From NCBI RefSeq assembly GCF_000014885.1, contig NC_011566.1, positions 3,887,501 through 3,951,500 of the forward strand: a DNA stretch of 64,000 nucleotides, in the 5' to 3' direction. The position numbers and the translations under genes are program-made. The first letter of the stretch is position 1. Each line of letters begins with the position of its first letter. The notes under the pieces are model-generated. The model was not told the DNA's origin. It saw nothing but the letters and a program-made list of their open reading frames with translations, and did no database searches. This document shows positions 63,683-64,000 of this stretch, piece by piece. This DNA is from Shewanella piezotolerans WP3 (lineage in GTDB: Bacteria > Pseudomonadota > Gammaproteobacteria > Enterobacterales > Shewanellaceae).

Positions 63683-64000
63683 TTAAGACTTGTTGGTCGC
63701 GCTCTGTTCATCAGACCATTCACCTGACTCTACACCTTTTATTTCAGGGAATTGAGTGGCGTCAAAGGTTGGAACCAAACCTTGCTTGATTTGACGCTCA
63801 TAATCTTTAACAACAGCAAATGCGACTTTAGACAGCATCACAATCGCAGCAATATTGACCAAAGCCATGAGTCCCATAGAGACATCGGCGAAGTTCCAAA
63901 CCAACTGCAACGAAGCCACTGAACCTGTCATCACCATCGCCAATACTAGACCGCGGAAAATATAAAGAATTTTCTTACTCTTAGTCAGGAACATGATGTT
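63683..64000 (-). CDS. Sodium:alanine symporter (AGCS family), C-terminal part
   Basis: The open frame continues beyond the window edge. The last two transmembrane helices (YIFRGLVLAMVMTGSVASL and MGLMALVNIAAIVMLSKVA) are followed by the cytoplasmic tail KDYERQIKQGLVPTFDATQF. This is the typical C-terminus of AlsT/DagA-type amino acid:sodium symporters. The internal ATG at 63992-63994 is not the start. Confidence 0.88.
   Translation of the reverse strand, partial: NIMFLTKSKKILYIFRGLVLAMVMTGSVASLQLVWNFADVSMGLMALVNIAAIVMLSKVAFAVVKDYERQIKQGLVPTFDATQFPEIKGVESGEWSDEQSATNKS

Overview
The window looks like chromosomal DNA from a marine Shewanella. Supporting this are the pilT/yggS/proC/yggT/yggU/rdgB/hemW run, the pilV-W-X-Y1-E / ispH-fkpB-lspA-ileS-ribF-murJ / rpsT run, an N-acetylglucosamine (Nag) cluster with a LacI-type NagR and an MFS-type NagP, and Shewanella/Vibrio-like short palindromic repeats. 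This is inferred from gene order and family resemblance, not from a database search.

Layout. 1-5408: partial pilT (minus), then a plus-strand run yggS, proC, yggT, yggU, a DUF4426 gene, rdgB and hemW. 5534-15170: housekeeping genes: a DUF885 peptidase, a LysR regulator, a YggN-like protein, the trmB-yggL-glsB operon, the mutY-yggX operon, YceI and cytochrome b561. 15542-15745: tRNA-Phe and tRNA-Thr with a strong promoter and a terminator.

15784-24612 is the accessory region. It starts with about 1.1 kb of repeat-like, gene-free DNA. A cassette array without an integrase follows (a CALIN). Six cassettes are recognisable because the 7-bp core at the start of a cassette is the reverse complement of the core at its end. 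Exact matches hold for five of the six. Cargo: a TIR-like (CAP12/Pycsar-type) protein, three small membrane proteins, a frameshifted beta-lactamase-fold serine hydrolase and a small lipoprotein. Just after the last core a 2.16-kb group II intron is inserted. Its reverse transcriptase/maturase carries an in-frame amber codon where a conserved Trp is expected.

24671-44413 is a chitin/GlcNAc utilisation and sensing region. Minus-strand genes are nagP, nagX, nagA, nagK, a GH20 hexosaminidase lipoprotein, a chemoreceptor and a periplasmic binding protein. A TSUP permease, a SapC-like protein and a flavin-dependent halogenase-like protein lie on plus. A second halogenase-like protein and a large TonB-dependent receptor lie on minus, and a LacI-type NagR on plus. 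Five copies of a 16-bp palindrome (consensus ATGACARCGYTGTCAT) stand before nagP, nagK-nagA, the binding-protein/chemoreceptor/hexosaminidase operon, the permease-SapC-halogenase operon and the receptor. They tie the halogenase/SapC genes to the sugar regulon. No nagB (deaminase) gene is present. A strong intrinsic terminator lies between one of these operators and its operon.

44461-64000: glnB, two FimT/GspH pseudopilins, the minor type IV pilin/PilY1 operon, ispH-fkpB-lspA-ileS-ribF, murJ, rpsT (UUG start), a HlyU-like ArsR regulator, an M28 lipoprotein peptidase, yaaA and the 3' end of an AGCS sodium:alanine symporter gene.
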